From a virus: DNA of 56,465 bases. How positions within the stretch are numbered: position 1 is the first letter of the stretch; each line of letters opens with the position of its first letter. Below, piece by piece: positions 21,701 through 29,733 of the stretch. The translations under genes and the position numbers were made by a program. The notes beneath the pieces were generated by a model, which worked only from the letters and a program-made list of their open reading frames with translations, did not search any database and had not been told where the DNA came from. The stretch spans positions 1 through 56,465 of the IMG/VR virus record IMGVR_UViG_3300049459_000108. The stretch is one strand, 5' to 3'.

Positions 21701-24436
21701 CTTGGCCGTAGCGCTGATGGACGAGTCCAGCGCCTGAGCCTTGGTCTTGGAGTCGTTGAACTCTCCGTCGAGACCTCTCAGGCTCTTGTCGTTGAGGGAG
21801 GAAACCCCCGACATGGCCTTGCCCACTGCTTCCTTGAGCGCAGTGCTTCGCTTGTCGGCAGCAGAGAACTCTTCCTGGAGAGCGCTGAGCTTGAGGCCCT
21901 TCAGGTTGGTCGTAGCGGTGTCAGCCTCGCGGACAGCCTTAGCCGCCTTCTCCGCAGCGGACCTGACGCTGTGGTCGGCGCCGGCCAAGTTGTCGGCCAT
22001 CTCGTTGAAGTCTTCGCCGCGGAAGTTCCTGATCTTGGTCCGAAGACTCTCGATCTCGTTGTCAAGCTCCTGGATCTTGCGCTTGGCCTGGTCCGTGTCG
22101 ACGTCAATAGCGTCGGTCTGGCGGTTGTTGCCTCGGACACGGTCCACCGCACGCTGACGGACGTTGCGAGTGTCTCCGTCGTTGTAGGCACCTCGCTGAG
22201 CCCTGTAGCCCGTCCTGTAGCCCCCACCCGATGCCCTCGACTGGAGCCCGCGGGCTGTCTGCCCGGCGATCCTGGTAGCGCCCCTGCCAGCCTTGAACAG
22301 GCCCTTAGCCAGGCCGGCAACAGGAGAGAAGACCTTGGTCATCAGACCGAACGTCTTGATCACGGCACCCAGTGCGAGCGACGCGACGCCGACTAGCGCG
22401 GCGAACTTGCCGATCTTGATAACAGCGTCAGTGATGCCAGGGTTGTCCTTGAGAACCTTTACGGCCTTCTTGACCCAATCACCCAGGATGGTGAGGTCCT
22501 TGAACAGCTCGGCAATGAGCTTGCTCGAAGGCCCCTTCAGGGCGCCGCCGACACCGGAGAGGGTATTGAGAAGACCACCCTTGTACTCGTAGTGGTCTAC
22601 GACCCGGTTGCCTTGCTTGTCGAGCTTGTAGTCCCCACCCTTGTCCTTCTTATAGACAGGGGTCTTCTTGCCCATGAGAGCCGAACCGGCGCGGGCGTAC
22701 TCATACTCACCGGTCTTGGGGTTCTGCTGAATGAACATGTCACTCAGGCCGTACTTGGTCTGCTCCCACATGTTCGCCAGCCGGGCGGAAACCGTGGCCG
22801 TACCCAGACGCTTGGCCGGCGCGTCAGACGTGCCGGTACCAATCTTCTTGCCCTTCCCAAGAATGGCTTCCACGATGCTTTCACCAGGAACACCACCGGT
22901 GTTCATGGCATCTTGCATCCACGACATCATCTGAGACGCGGCCGTGGACTTCGTGGGCGACTTCCAGTTAGCGCCCTTTTCCTTCTTCAGCTTCTCTTGC
23001 TTGGCAAGTTCCTTCTTAGTGAGGTCCCTGTCCTTGAAGCCGAGAAGGTTGGCGAGTTCCTGAACGGTCAGACCGGCGTTCTGAGCAAGGCTCTTGACGT
23101 TGCGCAGGCTTGCACGGTCCGACTCCTGAATGGTGGCAACGGCCTGGTATGCGCGCTTGACCATCTCGGGATCGGTGATGCCGGAGTACGCTGCAAGGTC
23201 ACCAATCGACATAACGAGGTTGGTGGCACGGTTAGTTGACTTCTTCGAGCTGAGGCCGTGCGACTGGGCGGCACGGGTGTACAGCGTGCCGTACTGGAAC
23301 ATGTCCTCAACGGCGTACGGCGTCTGAGTTCCGTAGTCCTTGAGGGTGTTGATCTGCCTGGAGGCGTCCTTAGAGTTGACACCCATCTTCTCAAGTGCGC
23401 TCTGAGACTGCATGATCGAGTCAGCAGCCTTGACACCGAGATACGACATGGCGGAAGCCGCAGCAAGCAGAGGCGTAACCATGTTGCGGTTGATGTTCCG
23501 CCCGAACTCGCTCACAGAGGTGCCGAAGGAATTGAGCTTCTGGCCCATGTTGTAAGTGGCCTTAGTCCAGCCCTTTTCGGCCTTCTTGGCGTTGTCCTGG
23601 AGAGACCTGACAGTTGCGTCGTTCGCCCTGATCTGCTGCGCTGACGCCTTCTTGGCGGCCTGAGCCGCAGCAATAGCACCTTGAGCCGATGCAATGTTGC
23701 GAGCCTTCTCGTAGTTCATCGTGGCGAGAACTTCGGCCCTGCGGGTGTTGTACGCGGACGTGTAAGCGGCCTGCGCCGTACGAGCGGCCTTGACTGCCTC
23801 AGTGGCCTCCATCTGGGCCTGTCGGATGACGAGAGTCGACAGCTTCTTGGCCTGGGCCTCACGGGCCTGGGTCTGCTTGAGGTTCTCGGCCTCGACCCTG
23901 CGCTGTTCAAGGATCTCTGCCGCGGCCCACTGCTTAGCCTCGTTGATGCGGACAAGGGAAAGCCCCTTGTTCTCCTTCATCATGGACGAGACATTCTTGG
24001 TGTACGAAGCGGCTACTTCGGAGCCGTAACGCACTTCGAGATTGCGGGCGTTGAGGGCAATGCGCTCACGCTGACGAGCTGCCTTCTCCCTGGCAACCGT
24101 CCGAGATACCTCAGCCTTGGCCTCTGCGTCCGTGACGGCAGCGAATGCCTTGATCTGGGCAGCAGCCTCAGACTGGTTGTACGCCTTGCGCTTCGCGGCG
24201 GCTTCCTGCTCCAGCTTCACACGCTTGGCGGCCTCTTCGCCGTAGCGAGCGGTTACGTACTCTTCGAGCTTGGCCCGGAGATTCGCAGTCTGCCGGGCAA
24301 GCGTCTCAGTCTTCCCACTGAATGCAGCGATTTCCTTCTCGGCACGCTCAAGCTGTGCCTTCAGCTGGGACTGATCCAGCTCGGGGGTAATCTTGATCCA
24401 GGCGTTTCCGACCTTGATGCTTCCAGATTCGGCCAT
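18710..24436 (-). CDS. tape measure protein with lytic transglycosylase domain
   Basis: 1908 residues, the longest gene. The first ~320 residues are a long charged coiled coil, followed by a region of Gly/Ala hydrophobic segments typical of TMPs (AALVGVASLALGAVIKTFGL near residue 690). A soluble lytic transglycosylase/SLT domain lies at about residues 1360-1450 (VLHRIQVESGG with the catalytic Glu, then SQGLMQTIPGTFAAYAGPYK). It would open the peptidoglycan during DNA injection. Two similar Gly-rich stretches (EEGPELVNFKGGE and ERGPELVNFKGGE) repeat. At roughly 1.5 angstrom per residue, the known TMP rule predicts a tail near 0.28 micrometre. Confidence 0.93.
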   Translation of the reverse strand: MAESGSIKVGNAWIKITPELDQSQLKAQLERAEKEIAAFSGKTETLARQTANLRAKLEEYVTARYGEEAAKRVKLEQEAAAKRKAYNQSEAAAQIKAFAAVTDAEAKAEVSRTVAREKAARQRERIALNARNLEVRYGSEVAASYTKNVSSMMKENKGLSLVRINEAKQWAAAEILEQRRVEAENLKQTQAREAQAKKLSTLVIRQAQMEATEAVKAARTAQAAYTSAYNTRRAEVLATMNYEKARNIASAQGAIAAAQAAKKASAQQIRANDATVRSLQDNAKKAEKGWTKATYNMGQKLNSFGTSVSEFGRNINRNMVTPLLAAASAMSYLGVKAADSIMQSQSALEKMGVNSKDASRQINTLKDYGTQTPYAVEDMFQYGTLYTRAAQSHGLSSKKSTNRATNLVMSIGDLAAYSGITDPEMVKRAYQAVATIQESDRASLRNVKSLAQNAGLTVQELANLLGFKDRDLTKKELAKQEKLKKEKGANWKSPTKSTAASQMMSWMQDAMNTGGVPGESIVEAILGKGKKIGTGTSDAPAKRLGTATVSARLANMWEQTKYGLSDMFIQQNPKTGEYEYARAGSALMGKKTPVYKKDKGGDYKLDKQGNRVVDHYEYKGGLLNTLSGVGGALKGPSSKLIAELFKDLTILGDWVKKAVKVLKDNPGITDAVIKIGKFAALVGVASLALGAVIKTFGLMTKVFSPVAGLAKGLFKAGRGATRIAGQTARGLQSRASGGGYRTGYRAQRGAYNDGDTRNVRQRAVDRVRGNNRQTDAIDVDTDQAKRKIQELDNEIESLRTKIRNFRGEDFNEMADNLAGADHSVRSAAEKAAKAVREADTATTNLKGLKLSALQEEFSAADKRSTALKEAVGKAMSGVSSLNDKSLRGLDGEFNDSKTKAQALDSSISATAKQAGKLNSKSLNALQGQVKGVKDAADSASKKLGSGDSSLISRVGKLNGLKTNKIVGEVDDLKKKLNDTSDEAKTLNSRLNDIANHKGGGGSSKGKSKGKGSKKALGGVLPGYTPGRDVHVFSSPTGGQLELSGGEAVMRPEWTAAMGADQVTRLNNIARTKGVGGVRQAMKFAKGGILDKLGLQSLIDTARSFNLGDDVRGAAQTMTMDSSTRAIGGDIQGGVIGSGTSGSHYIGSDISDRLTTMRNFLTKDSWKILRRLPIPDGLTQIVGTVGGALSPIAGDYFWDDVWKGHGNILDRGNRYVNDLFSVKTLTGLVDNLFGGAWDSVKGLWNGGKELITDPMGAISDTVNGVQEMVRAQYDGVISTVKGLREIWQSPKDYASQVIGDIYSTAKDSLPNLEGLFDFSGDHLSSKGGANIEKLLQSQFSTPGVGGKVERWTPQVKMALAQLGLPMSDLGLVLHRIQVESGGNPKAINLWDSNAKAGHPSQGLMQTIPGTFAAYAGPYKSRGITDPMASIYAGLNYAVHRYGSGWRKALGGIKGYATGTEGAEAGWAWVGEEGPELVNFKGGETVLNHQDSLVAGTKGLRGYASGTKRTTGIAADAEKGVSSLNSAVKKLYEIITKAFSSGRIGKGTANSLNKWLDKENKTLQKIVKSRADLAPKLKAANDKLAAVKKDESEMATSISDKAKGLRSLTDVFNSDGVSTSSAISSLKQRLAAIKTFQSDISALTKRGFSKEIIAEISDAGPEQGGNMAKELLNATDSQVKEFNNTYAAIGTASDSLGKTVAGSYYSAGKKAAQSLVDGLTKQDKSLIKKIEGLADTIVKTLKKKLKISSKTPVDSGLASLLTWLTGNGQAVKGGGSTKSKKTTRVSTTYSTDSKGRKVTTVTTTVTDPAKGTTTTTTERTVGGKTTKSTKVTKIKGYWTGTRSASSGVALVGERGPELVNFKGGERVRNARETANLMGPRYEIHIHEAKAENTTQSVLRAMQYAEVMANM

Positions 24437-24446
24437 CGGTCCCCCT

Positions 24447-25189
24447 TTAGAGGTTGTTCATTCGACTGAAGAAATCCACCACCTCATGCGTCGAGGCGTA
24501 GGCCGGCGCTTCAGGCTCGATGACTTCTTCCTCTTGGCCGGGTCGCGGCAGGGGAGCAGGAGCGGCTATCTCTTCCGCGTCCTCACCCGAGTTGGCTTGG
24601 TAGAAAAGCCAGTTGGAAAGCTCAAGGGCGTCAGAGACCCGAGCGAGTATGTGTTCTGAGTTGGACCACTCGGCGGACTCGTCAATGGCCGCCGCCAGGG
24701 ACGAGCGCCCCGGTTGATTGAGTAGAGATCCAATCAGGACGTTGATCCGGCGTATGGAGAGCTGTCCACGCCATAGATCCAGAAAGTCAACCCCGAAGAA
24801 CTGAAGCAAATCTGCTTCCAGCTCTCCGGGGAATTTCCGGATGATGTAGACAGCTCGGCTCAGTTTCCCGAGATCTGGTTGATCTTCTCGTTGAACTCCT
24901 GGAAGTCACGGATCGTCGGCTTCGACTTCCGGTACTCCTGCCACTGGGCCTCACCGAGGACGATGCGGACGGCCTCAAAGTCGTTGTCCGCGAAGACGAC
25001 ATCGACCGGGTAATCCAGCGGGGACGGCAGAACGTAGACCTTGCCGTTGTGCTCGACGGTGATCTCATCGCCCTTCGCCTCAGCCTCAGCGGCACCCAGC
25101 TCGGCGTCTGCGTCGGGAACCTCGGTCTCGACAACGACCTCATCGGCGGGCTTGGCGGGCTTGGCGGCAGTCTTCTTCGCAGCAGTCAT
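24447..25189 (-). CDS. tail assembly chaperone long form (frameshift product)
   Basis: Fusion of the 109-residue upstream ORF with the 24447-24863 frame through a -1 slip at GGGAAAC (24863-24869). The predicted product is about 247 residues. The downstream frame (LSRAVYIIRKFPGELEADLL, then QFFGVDFLDLWRGQLSIRRI) is helical and acidic. It has no good start of its own at 24809 but is open back to the slip site. This GT-type protein and the short G-type protein load the tape measure during tail assembly, as in phage lambda and most siphophages. Confidence 0.82.
24860..25189 (-). CDS. tail assembly chaperone short form
   Basis: 109 residues from ATG 25189 (GGAGTTCAC upstream). The N-terminal 40 residues are Lys/Ala then acidic (AAKKTAAKPAKPADE). 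The rest contains VYVLPSPLDYPVDVVFADND and WQEYRKSKPTIRDF, a pattern common to actinophage G-type chaperones. It ends in the slippery heptamer and TGA, so most ribosomes make this form. It lies between the major tail protein and the tape measure, as in all related siphophages. Confidence 0.85.
   Translation of the reverse strand: MTAAKKTAAKPAKPADEVVVETEVPDADAELGAAEAEAKGDEITVEHNGKVYVLPSPLDYPVDVVFADNDFEAVRIVLGEAQWQEYRKSKPTIRDFQEFNEKINQISGN
24863..24869 (-). other. programmed -1 ribosomal frameshift site
   Basis: On the minus strand the zero-frame codons TCG GGA AAC TGA contain the canonical X XXY YYZ heptamer GGGAAAC. Slipping back one base gives GGG AAA then CTG AGC CGA, the frame of the downstream ORF. 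The zero-frame stop follows immediately, as usual for tail chaperone frameshifts. Confidence 0.85.
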
Positions 25190-25359
25190 GTGAACTCCAA
25201 AGGAAGTAAAGGGGTTTGGGTGGGTGTGAGAGAGGCCGGGAGATCAAACCCTCCCCGGCAGAGGGGAGTCATTTGCATGGACATCAGCGGAGGCGGAGAC
25301 TGGTCCTAGAGCGTCCGATCATGTCGGGCGTGCCGTCTCGAATCAGAAGGGAGACGGCT

Positions 25360-25620
25360 ATGGTGAATTACAACGACCCGGCTTCGCTCGAAGCGGAGGC
25401 TCGGAAATATCGGTCTTGGGCCGAGGACAAACAGGAAACGATGGCTGCCCGACGTCAGCACGGAGAAAAGCCCTCCGAGCAGGACGAAAGGCAGCTCAGG
25501 CGACTTCAGCGGGAAGCGGCAGAGTATGAAGAGACAGCGCAGAGAATGCGCTTCGGCCCTTCCGCAACGCATGAAAACCAAAGTTCCCTGAACGAGCAGG
25601 CCAAGAGGTATCGCACCTGA
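25360..25620 (+). CDS. plus-strand inserted gene (moron-like), hypothetical
   Basis: 86 residues from ATG 25360 with AGAAGGGAGA just upstream. It is the only plus-strand gene inside the minus-strand structural operon, wedged between the major tail protein and the tail chaperones. The product is highly charged and helical (EARKYRSWAEDKQETMAARR; RQLRRLQREAAEYEETAQRM) and probably forms a coiled coil. A symmetrical terminator at 25623-25648 follows. These features fit an independently expressed 'moron', possibly active in the lysogen. No recognisable family, and no clear sigma70 promoter upstream. Confidence 0.7.
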   Translation: MVNYNDPASLEAEARKYRSWAEDKQETMAARRQHGEKPSEQDERQLRRLQREAAEYEETAQRMRFGPSATHENQSSLNEQAKRYRT

Positions 25621-25622
25621 CG

Positions 25623-25648
25623 GGGGAGGGCCCAGGTGGGCCCTCCCC
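25623..25648. terminator. symmetrical terminator
   Basis: Perfect inverted repeat GGGGAGGGCCC/GGGCCCTCCCC with an AGGT loop, directly after the plus-strand gene and in the gap after the major tail protein stop on the minus strand. It probably serves both. Confidence 0.7.
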
Positions 25649-25679
25649 GGCAAGGGAGTTGGGAATTAATTCCCGAGGA

Positions 25680-26270
25680 TCACGGACCGACAGGGGCCGT
25701 CATGTCCTGGTTCGTCAGGACGTAGCCGAGCGTGCCGTCGGAGTCGAGGGCGTCAATGGTGAGCTGGTACTCCTGAGCCGCGTTCCGAACGAGGGTGATA
25801 GCACCTCGGTCCTGGATCATCGACCGCGGGATGACGACGCGGTTGAGGTGCGAGCCCTGGCCCCAGTCCACGACGAGGGAAATCTCCTGAAGGTCCGGCG
25901 TGCTGGACAGGTCCAGGCGCCAGGTGTCGACAGCGCCGCCACCCTGAGGCGTGATGCCAACCCAGGAAGCACCCCAGAACAGTTCCGTGGTGTTGATGTT
26001 GGTCTCAGCGAAGGTGGCTGCGACGGTGAAGGTCGCAGCGCTCACGTTGAACAGAACCGGGACGGCGCTCTGCCACACGTTGACCGGGTCGGCGGTCACG
26101 GTCGGGGTGATCACAACACCCGCGTCAGTGACGTAGCCAAGGGACTTGTAGCCGGTCGGGGCGGTCTTGCCGTCACCCACCGCAGTGGGCAGCGTTGCGC
26201 CTACGGCAGGCGCGATGTAGACAGCGCCATTGGGCGCGAAACGGATCTTCGAGGCGTCGGTATTGGCCAT
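25680..26270 (-). CDS. major tail protein
   Basis: 196 residues from ATG 26270, chosen for the AAAGGAGCC RBS; the upstream in-frame start has none. The sequence has the usual major-tail-protein pattern: an N-terminal FAPNGAVYIAPAVGATLP, GYVTDAGVVITP, repeated beta strands, and FAETNINTTELFWGASW. It lies between the tail terminator and the tail assembly chaperones, where siphophages place the tube protein. It is preceded and followed by terminators, so it may have its own transcript level, as expected for an abundant protein. Confidence 0.85.
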   Translation of the reverse strand: MANTDASKIRFAPNGAVYIAPAVGATLPTAVGDGKTAPTGYKSLGYVTDAGVVITPTVTADPVNVWQSAVPVLFNVSAATFTVAATFAETNINTTELFWGASWVGITPQGGGAVDTWRLDLSSTPDLQEISLVVDWGQGSHLNRVVIPRSMIQDRGAITLVRNAAQEYQLTIDALDSDGTLGYVLTNQDMTAPVGP

Positions 26271-26286
26271 GCAGGCTCCTTTGGGA

Positions 26287-26315
26287 AACAAAAAACGGCC
26301 CCAAAGGGACCGTTA
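26287..26315 (-). terminator. minus-strand terminator before the major tail protein gene
   Basis: On the minus strand AACGGTCCCTTTGGGGCCGTT forms a stem of about 9 bp and is followed by TTTTTTG. It lies between the tail terminator gene and the major tail protein gene and overlaps the leader of the latter. It could attenuate read-through or stabilise the tail protein mRNA. Confidence 0.75.
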
Positions 26316-26335
26316 AGGCTGCGGAGTTGTGGGGG

Positions 26336-26725
26336 TCAGTCGTCAGCTACGAGGTACAGACAGACCTCGCCCGAGTACGCGGGCTCAAGGGATTGCATGT
26401 CCGGGTGCCAGCTCGGGGCGGCTTGCTCACGCACGTCGAGCACCAGGACGCCGTTGATGCTCTGTCCTGGCAGCTTCTCAAGTAGGTATTCCCGGACGGT
26501 GAAGGCGAGTGCGCCGGCCTCAGCCGGGCTCTCGGCGTACACGTCGTAGAGGACGTACAGGCGGTCAACCCGGTCCCGCTTGCTGCGGTAGCCCCCGGAC
26601 AGCATGAGGTAGATGGTCGTCTCTCCCACAGACCGGCCTACGAGAGTGCCGGTGACCGCACCTGTGGGGATCTCAGGGATTGACCTGAGGTAGCTGACAA
26701 GCAGGGGTATCGGATCAGCTCTCAT
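26336..26725 (-). CDS. tail terminator protein
   Basis: 129 residues from ATG 26725, overlapping the previous stop by ATGA. It begins PIPLLVSYLRSI, contains DRLYVLYDVYAES and ends VCLYLVADD. This alpha/beta pattern (N-terminal helix, central strands with a Tyr-rich edge) and its position just before the major tail protein match the lambda gpU-type tail terminator that caps the finished tube. Confidence 0.72.
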   Translation of the reverse strand: MRADPIPLLVSYLRSIPEIPTGAVTGTLVGRSVGETTIYLMLSGGYRSKRDRVDRLYVLYDVYAESPAEAGALAFTVREYLLEKLPGQSINGVLVLDVREQAAPSWHPDMQSLEPAYSGEVCLYLVADD

Positions 26726-27111
26726 TCGACCCGCTCACTCTCGAGTACGGATCGGAGATAGAACCGGCCTGCGTGCCGACGTCCTGCCGGGTCGCGGTAG
26801 CCGCGCTCCTGGAGCATCGCGTGCCTCGCGCGGTCGTTCTCCTCGATCACGACGTAGCCGACCCACTCATCCCCGACCTGTTCGACGTAGGGGTGAATGT
26901 TCTTCTTGATCGAGTACGTGTCAGTGGTGACGTGAGGGCCGCGGGGGGCGGCCTTGATCATGTTGCCCGCCATCTCACCTGTCTTGGCGGCGACAAGGGC
27001 TCTGACCTGACCAGACTTCATGAGCTTGGTTTCAAAGCCGTTGTCGGTCTCGAAGGTGAAGTGCTTGGTCCCAGAGCGGGTGTACTGCTTGCCTCGCTTC
27101 GGAGTGGGCAT
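26722..27111 (-). CDS. head-tail connector / neck protein (HK97 gp10-like)
   Basis: 129 residues. A basic start (PTPKRGKQYTRSGTKHF) is followed by the helix RALVAAKTGEMAGNMIKAAP and a strand pair EQVGDEWVGYVVIEENDRAR. HK97 gp10-like neck proteins share this layout and gene position, after the head closure protein and before the tail terminator. Overlaps at both ends (TAATG and ATGA) show tight coupling. Confidence 0.65.
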   Translation of the reverse strand: MPTPKRGKQYTRSGTKHFTFETDNGFETKLMKSGQVRALVAAKTGEMAGNMIKAAPRGPHVTTDTYSIKKNIHPYVEQVGDEWVGYVVIEENDRARHAMLQERGYRDPAGRRHAGRFYLRSVLESERVE

Positions 27112-27440
27112 TACTTAGTCACCCCCCGGACGTTGATCATGGTGTATTGACGAGCGCCCAGACTCCACTTCCATGGCTCGCCCTCGGGCGTCCAGAGCTT
27201 TGCCTGAAACAGGATTTGGTCGGACGAATCCACCTCCAAGTTGCCAGGGAGATAGATCGTCGCCTTGTTCGTGGTCGTCTCCCGGACGGGAGTCTCTGCC
27301 TTGTGCGACCGCAGGTAGGGGACGCCAGCACCAAGCCCGGACCAGACAACCGTGTATGTGTCCCAGTCGCGGTGATGGCCGTAGGCGTCCTCTACGAGCG
27401 GCGTTCGGCGAACTTCGATGTAGTCATTGAAGAGGGCCAA
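27111..27440 (-). CDS. head closure (stopper) protein
   Basis: 109 residues from TTG 27440 with AGGAG correctly placed. It is beta-rich (YIEVRRTPLVEDAYG; KATIYLPGNLEVDSSDQILF) and ends YTMINVRGVTK. The position between adaptor and neck genes and the small beta-barrel pattern fit the SPP1 gp16-type stopper that closes the portal after packaging. Confidence 0.65.
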   Translation of the reverse strand: MALFNDYIEVRRTPLVEDAYGHHRDWDTYTVVWSGLGAGVPYLRSHKAETPVRETTTNKATIYLPGNLEVDSSDQILFQAKLWTPEGEPWKWSLGARQYTMINVRGVTK

Positions 27441-27456
27441 AGGGGGACTCCTGTCA

Positions 27457-28014
27457 TCAGTTTCGTGTCAAGGAGATCGACCCCAGAGGCGGCCGGTACT
27501 TGGTCAGCATCGACTTTGCGGCCTCCGAGAGGCCCGAGTTGTAAGCGCTCTGCGCGTACTCGACTTGCAGGTCTCCGGTCTTCTCCATGACCGTGCCAGG
27601 AGAGACGGAGAGCCATCGAATGACCTCGGAGCAAAGGGCCGCTCTGACGGTGGCCGGCACAGTGGTCCAGCCCCAAGAAGCGGTCACAGTGAGGGTGCTG
27701 CCATCAGCAGCACAGGGGACGTACAGGGATCGACCTCGGACGTACCAGTCCGCTTGGTCCAGGTCCCCGACGCCAACCAGCGTCACGGAGGAGATGGCCA
27801 GGCCAGGGAAGAGGGCAGACGCCAAGGGCGCCTTGCCCCCCTCTACCTGTGCCTCAAAGGACTCGTCTGTGTGTCTCTGGAAATCTGTCCAGCAGTAATC
27901 CACGACGAGCCCGGTAGCGTCATCTATGAACGCTGAGATCCTGGCTTCCTCCGTGGCGTCCGTCGCAGGTCGCCCGAGACGGGCGATCACATCGTCAGTC
28001 GTCACGAGAGCCAT
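27457..28014 (-). CDS. head-tail adaptor protein
   Basis: 185 residues from ATG 28014. It begins ALVTTDDVIARLGRPATD and continues with helices ending EEARISAFIDDATGLVVDYC, the usual start of gp6/gp15-like connector proteins. The C-terminal helices (VRAALCSEVIRWLSV) complete the fold. Directly downstream of the major capsid gene, six bases from its stop. Confidence 0.75.
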   Translation of the reverse strand: MALVTTDDVIARLGRPATDATEEARISAFIDDATGLVVDYCWTDFQRHTDESFEAQVEGGKAPLASALFPGLAISSVTLVGVGDLDQADWYVRGRSLYVPCAADGSTLTVTASWGWTTVPATVRAALCSEVIRWLSVSPGTVMEKTGDLQVEYAQSAYNSGLSEAAKSMLTKYRPPLGSISLTRN

Positions 28015-28019
28015 AGGGA

Positions 28020-29102
28020 TCAGGTGGTGGACTCGGTGATGGAGACCTTCAGACCACGGACGAACTTCTCGCCGATGACCGTGCCACGGACCGAGTAGTC
28101 AGGGTCTTCCTTGACGGTGGCGAGACCGTACATGGTGTCGAGGCCGATCGTGTCAGCCTTCTTGCCGTAGTCGTAATCGACCAGCATTCGGGTAGCGACG
28201 CCGTTGACGTTCTGGACGGAGCCGGTAACCGCACCCATCGGGATGGCGGGGCAGGCGGAGGCCAGGAGAAGCGCCGACTTGTGGAAGAGGTACATCTCCA
28301 GGCCGAAGCTGTTGTGAATGACGATGTCGAAACCGTAGATACGGCCGATCACGGCCCGACGCAGGGCGTTGGTGTCACCGGAGTAGTCGACCGCAACGAA
28401 CTCGGGGTCCTTCAGGAGGATCGCCTCGACCTCGGGGCCGGCGATCAGGAACCGCTCAGAGACCGGAACCTCAGCCAGGTTGAGCGCCATACGCGCATCG
28501 ACCAGAGCGGTACGCAGGGCCAGGGCCCGAGCCGACATGTTCGCCGGGGTGCCATCCGACTTCGGGAGGGTGACAGTCACGTCGCCACCGACCGCAGTCT
28601 TCTGACCAGCGGTCAGAGAGCTTCGGTTGACGTTGGCCTTGATGAAGGCCGCCGTGGTGTCATCGAAATACTCGGCGAAGCCCCTCGTGAGCTTGCTGAG
28701 AACCTGAGTGCCGAACTGGCGGAGGTCGAAGGCAACCTGCTCCATCGAGAGCGAGGTCGCGTTCGAGGCCAGCGTGGTGAGCTGGACCGGGAACCGGGAC
28801 TCGTTGACGAAGCCATTCGGGGCCCGACGGTCGGCGGACGGAAGCGGCCTGTCCGTGGCTGCGGCGAAGACGTTCTTGTCACCGGTGATCGGGTTGACGA
28901 TCGGGGAAGAGATGCCCCCGGCCTGGACCGGGATACCTCGGGACTCGCGGTTCACGTTGATGACGTCACCGATGCCACCGCGGAAGTTCAGTTCCGAGTA
29001 TCGGGCCGGGATGGCACCAAGGGTGAGCTGTCGGTCCAGGATGCCGAGAGCGGCGATCGTGACCTGAACCGGGTCCAGATTAAAGTGATGCGTGGTAGCC
29101 AT
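28020..29102 (-). CDS. major capsid protein
   Basis: 360 residues from ATG 29102. Assigned from order (portal, scaffold, capsid, adaptor) and content. There is an N-terminal arm (ATTHHFNLDPVQVTIAALG), a spine helix region (MEQVAFDLRQFGTQVLSKL), RFLIAGPEVEAILLKDPEFV, and the strand-rich end DTMYGLATVKEDPDYS. These features agree with HK97-fold capsid proteins of actinophages (P22 coat-like group). The codon use is strongly GC-ending, as expected for a highly expressed gene. A terminator/attenuator precedes it on the same strand. Confidence 0.85.
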   Translation of the reverse strand: MATTHHFNLDPVQVTIAALGILDRQLTLGAIPARYSELNFRGGIGDVINVNRESRGIPVQAGGISSPIVNPITGDKNVFAAATDRPLPSADRRAPNGFVNESRFPVQLTTLASNATSLSMEQVAFDLRQFGTQVLSKLTRGFAEYFDDTTAAFIKANVNRSSLTAGQKTAVGGDVTVTLPKSDGTPANMSARALALRTALVDARMALNLAEVPVSERFLIAGPEVEAILLKDPEFVAVDYSGDTNALRRAVIGRIYGFDIVIHNSFGLEMYLFHKSALLLASACPAIPMGAVTGSVQNVNGVATRMLVDYDYGKKADTIGLDTMYGLATVKEDPDYSVRGTVIGEKFVRGLKVSITESTT

Positions 29103-29120
29103 TAAGCCTCCATGAGGGCA

Positions 29121-29148
29121 TTAAAAAAGCCCCCCAGATGGAGGGCTG
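29121..29148 (-). terminator. minus-strand hairpin with T run between scaffold and capsid genes
   Basis: On the minus strand GCCCTCCATCTGGGGGGC is followed by TTTTTTAATG. The shape is that of an intrinsic terminator, yet it sits inside the structural operon directly in the capsid leader. It may set the scaffold to capsid ratio or mark a separate capsid promoter. Confidence 0.7.
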
Positions 29149-29168
29149 AACGGAGGGAAGGGAGAGGC

Positions 29169-29693
29169 TTAGAGGAAAGCCCCACCCGCGATGTAGTCCG
29201 CCAGATCGGAAGGATTGATACTGGTGAACTCGCCATTGCCGCCCTTGTTGTGGCCGGCGCCTGCGATCTGCGGGAAGCCCGTTCCGGAATTCGCCTGCTT
29301 AGGCAGGGACTCAATGAACGACTTGACCGCGTCCGTGTCCGGGCGCGAGTCCTCACCCGTGAACCGGTTGAGGTCGAGGAAAGAAAGGTCAGGGAGTTCA
29401 GCGCCAGCACCTACGGCCTGAAGCCGCAGTTCAGCACTGACCAGCTCAGTGGAGACCTCTCCAAGGGCGGACGTCCGGCCCTCGGTGCGTGCGACCTCAA
29501 TAGCGGCCTGCTGCTCGGTCTGGAGCTGCTGAAGCTCGGTACGCGACGTGTTGTAGTTGGTCTCGTTCTGTCGAGAGAGAGCCTTCCAACGGTCGCGGTC
29601 GGCAATGACCTCTTCCAGCGTCGGACCAGCGGGAGGAGTCGGAGGATTTCCCTCGTTACCAGTCTGTCCGGCGTTGTCGTCCTGAGTAGTCAT
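29169..29693 (-). CDS. scaffolding protein
   Basis: 174 residues from ATG 29693; a second in-frame ATG at 29705 is possible, but GGAACAACG fits the inner one. The product is acidic, Gln/Glu-rich and largely helical (LEEVIADRDRWKALSRQNET), with a Pro-rich linker. These are standard properties of capsid scaffolds, which drive shell assembly and leave before packaging. It lies between portal and capsid genes. Confidence 0.8.
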   Translation of the reverse strand: MTTQDDNAGQTGNEGNPPTPPAGPTLEEVIADRDRWKALSRQNETNYNTSRTELQQLQTEQQAAIEVARTEGRTSALGEVSTELVSAELRLQAVGAGAELPDLSFLDLNRFTGEDSRPDTDAVKSFIESLPKQANSGTGFPQIAGAGHNKGGNGEFTSINPSDLADYIAGGAFL

Positions 29694-29733
29694 ACGTTGT
29701 TCCATTTCGGAATGGACTCACCATTTCGGCGGG

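Noticed and set aside
28281-29105. 274-codon plus-strand open frame
   Set aside because: Antisense of the major capsid gene; composition is typical of a shadow frame.
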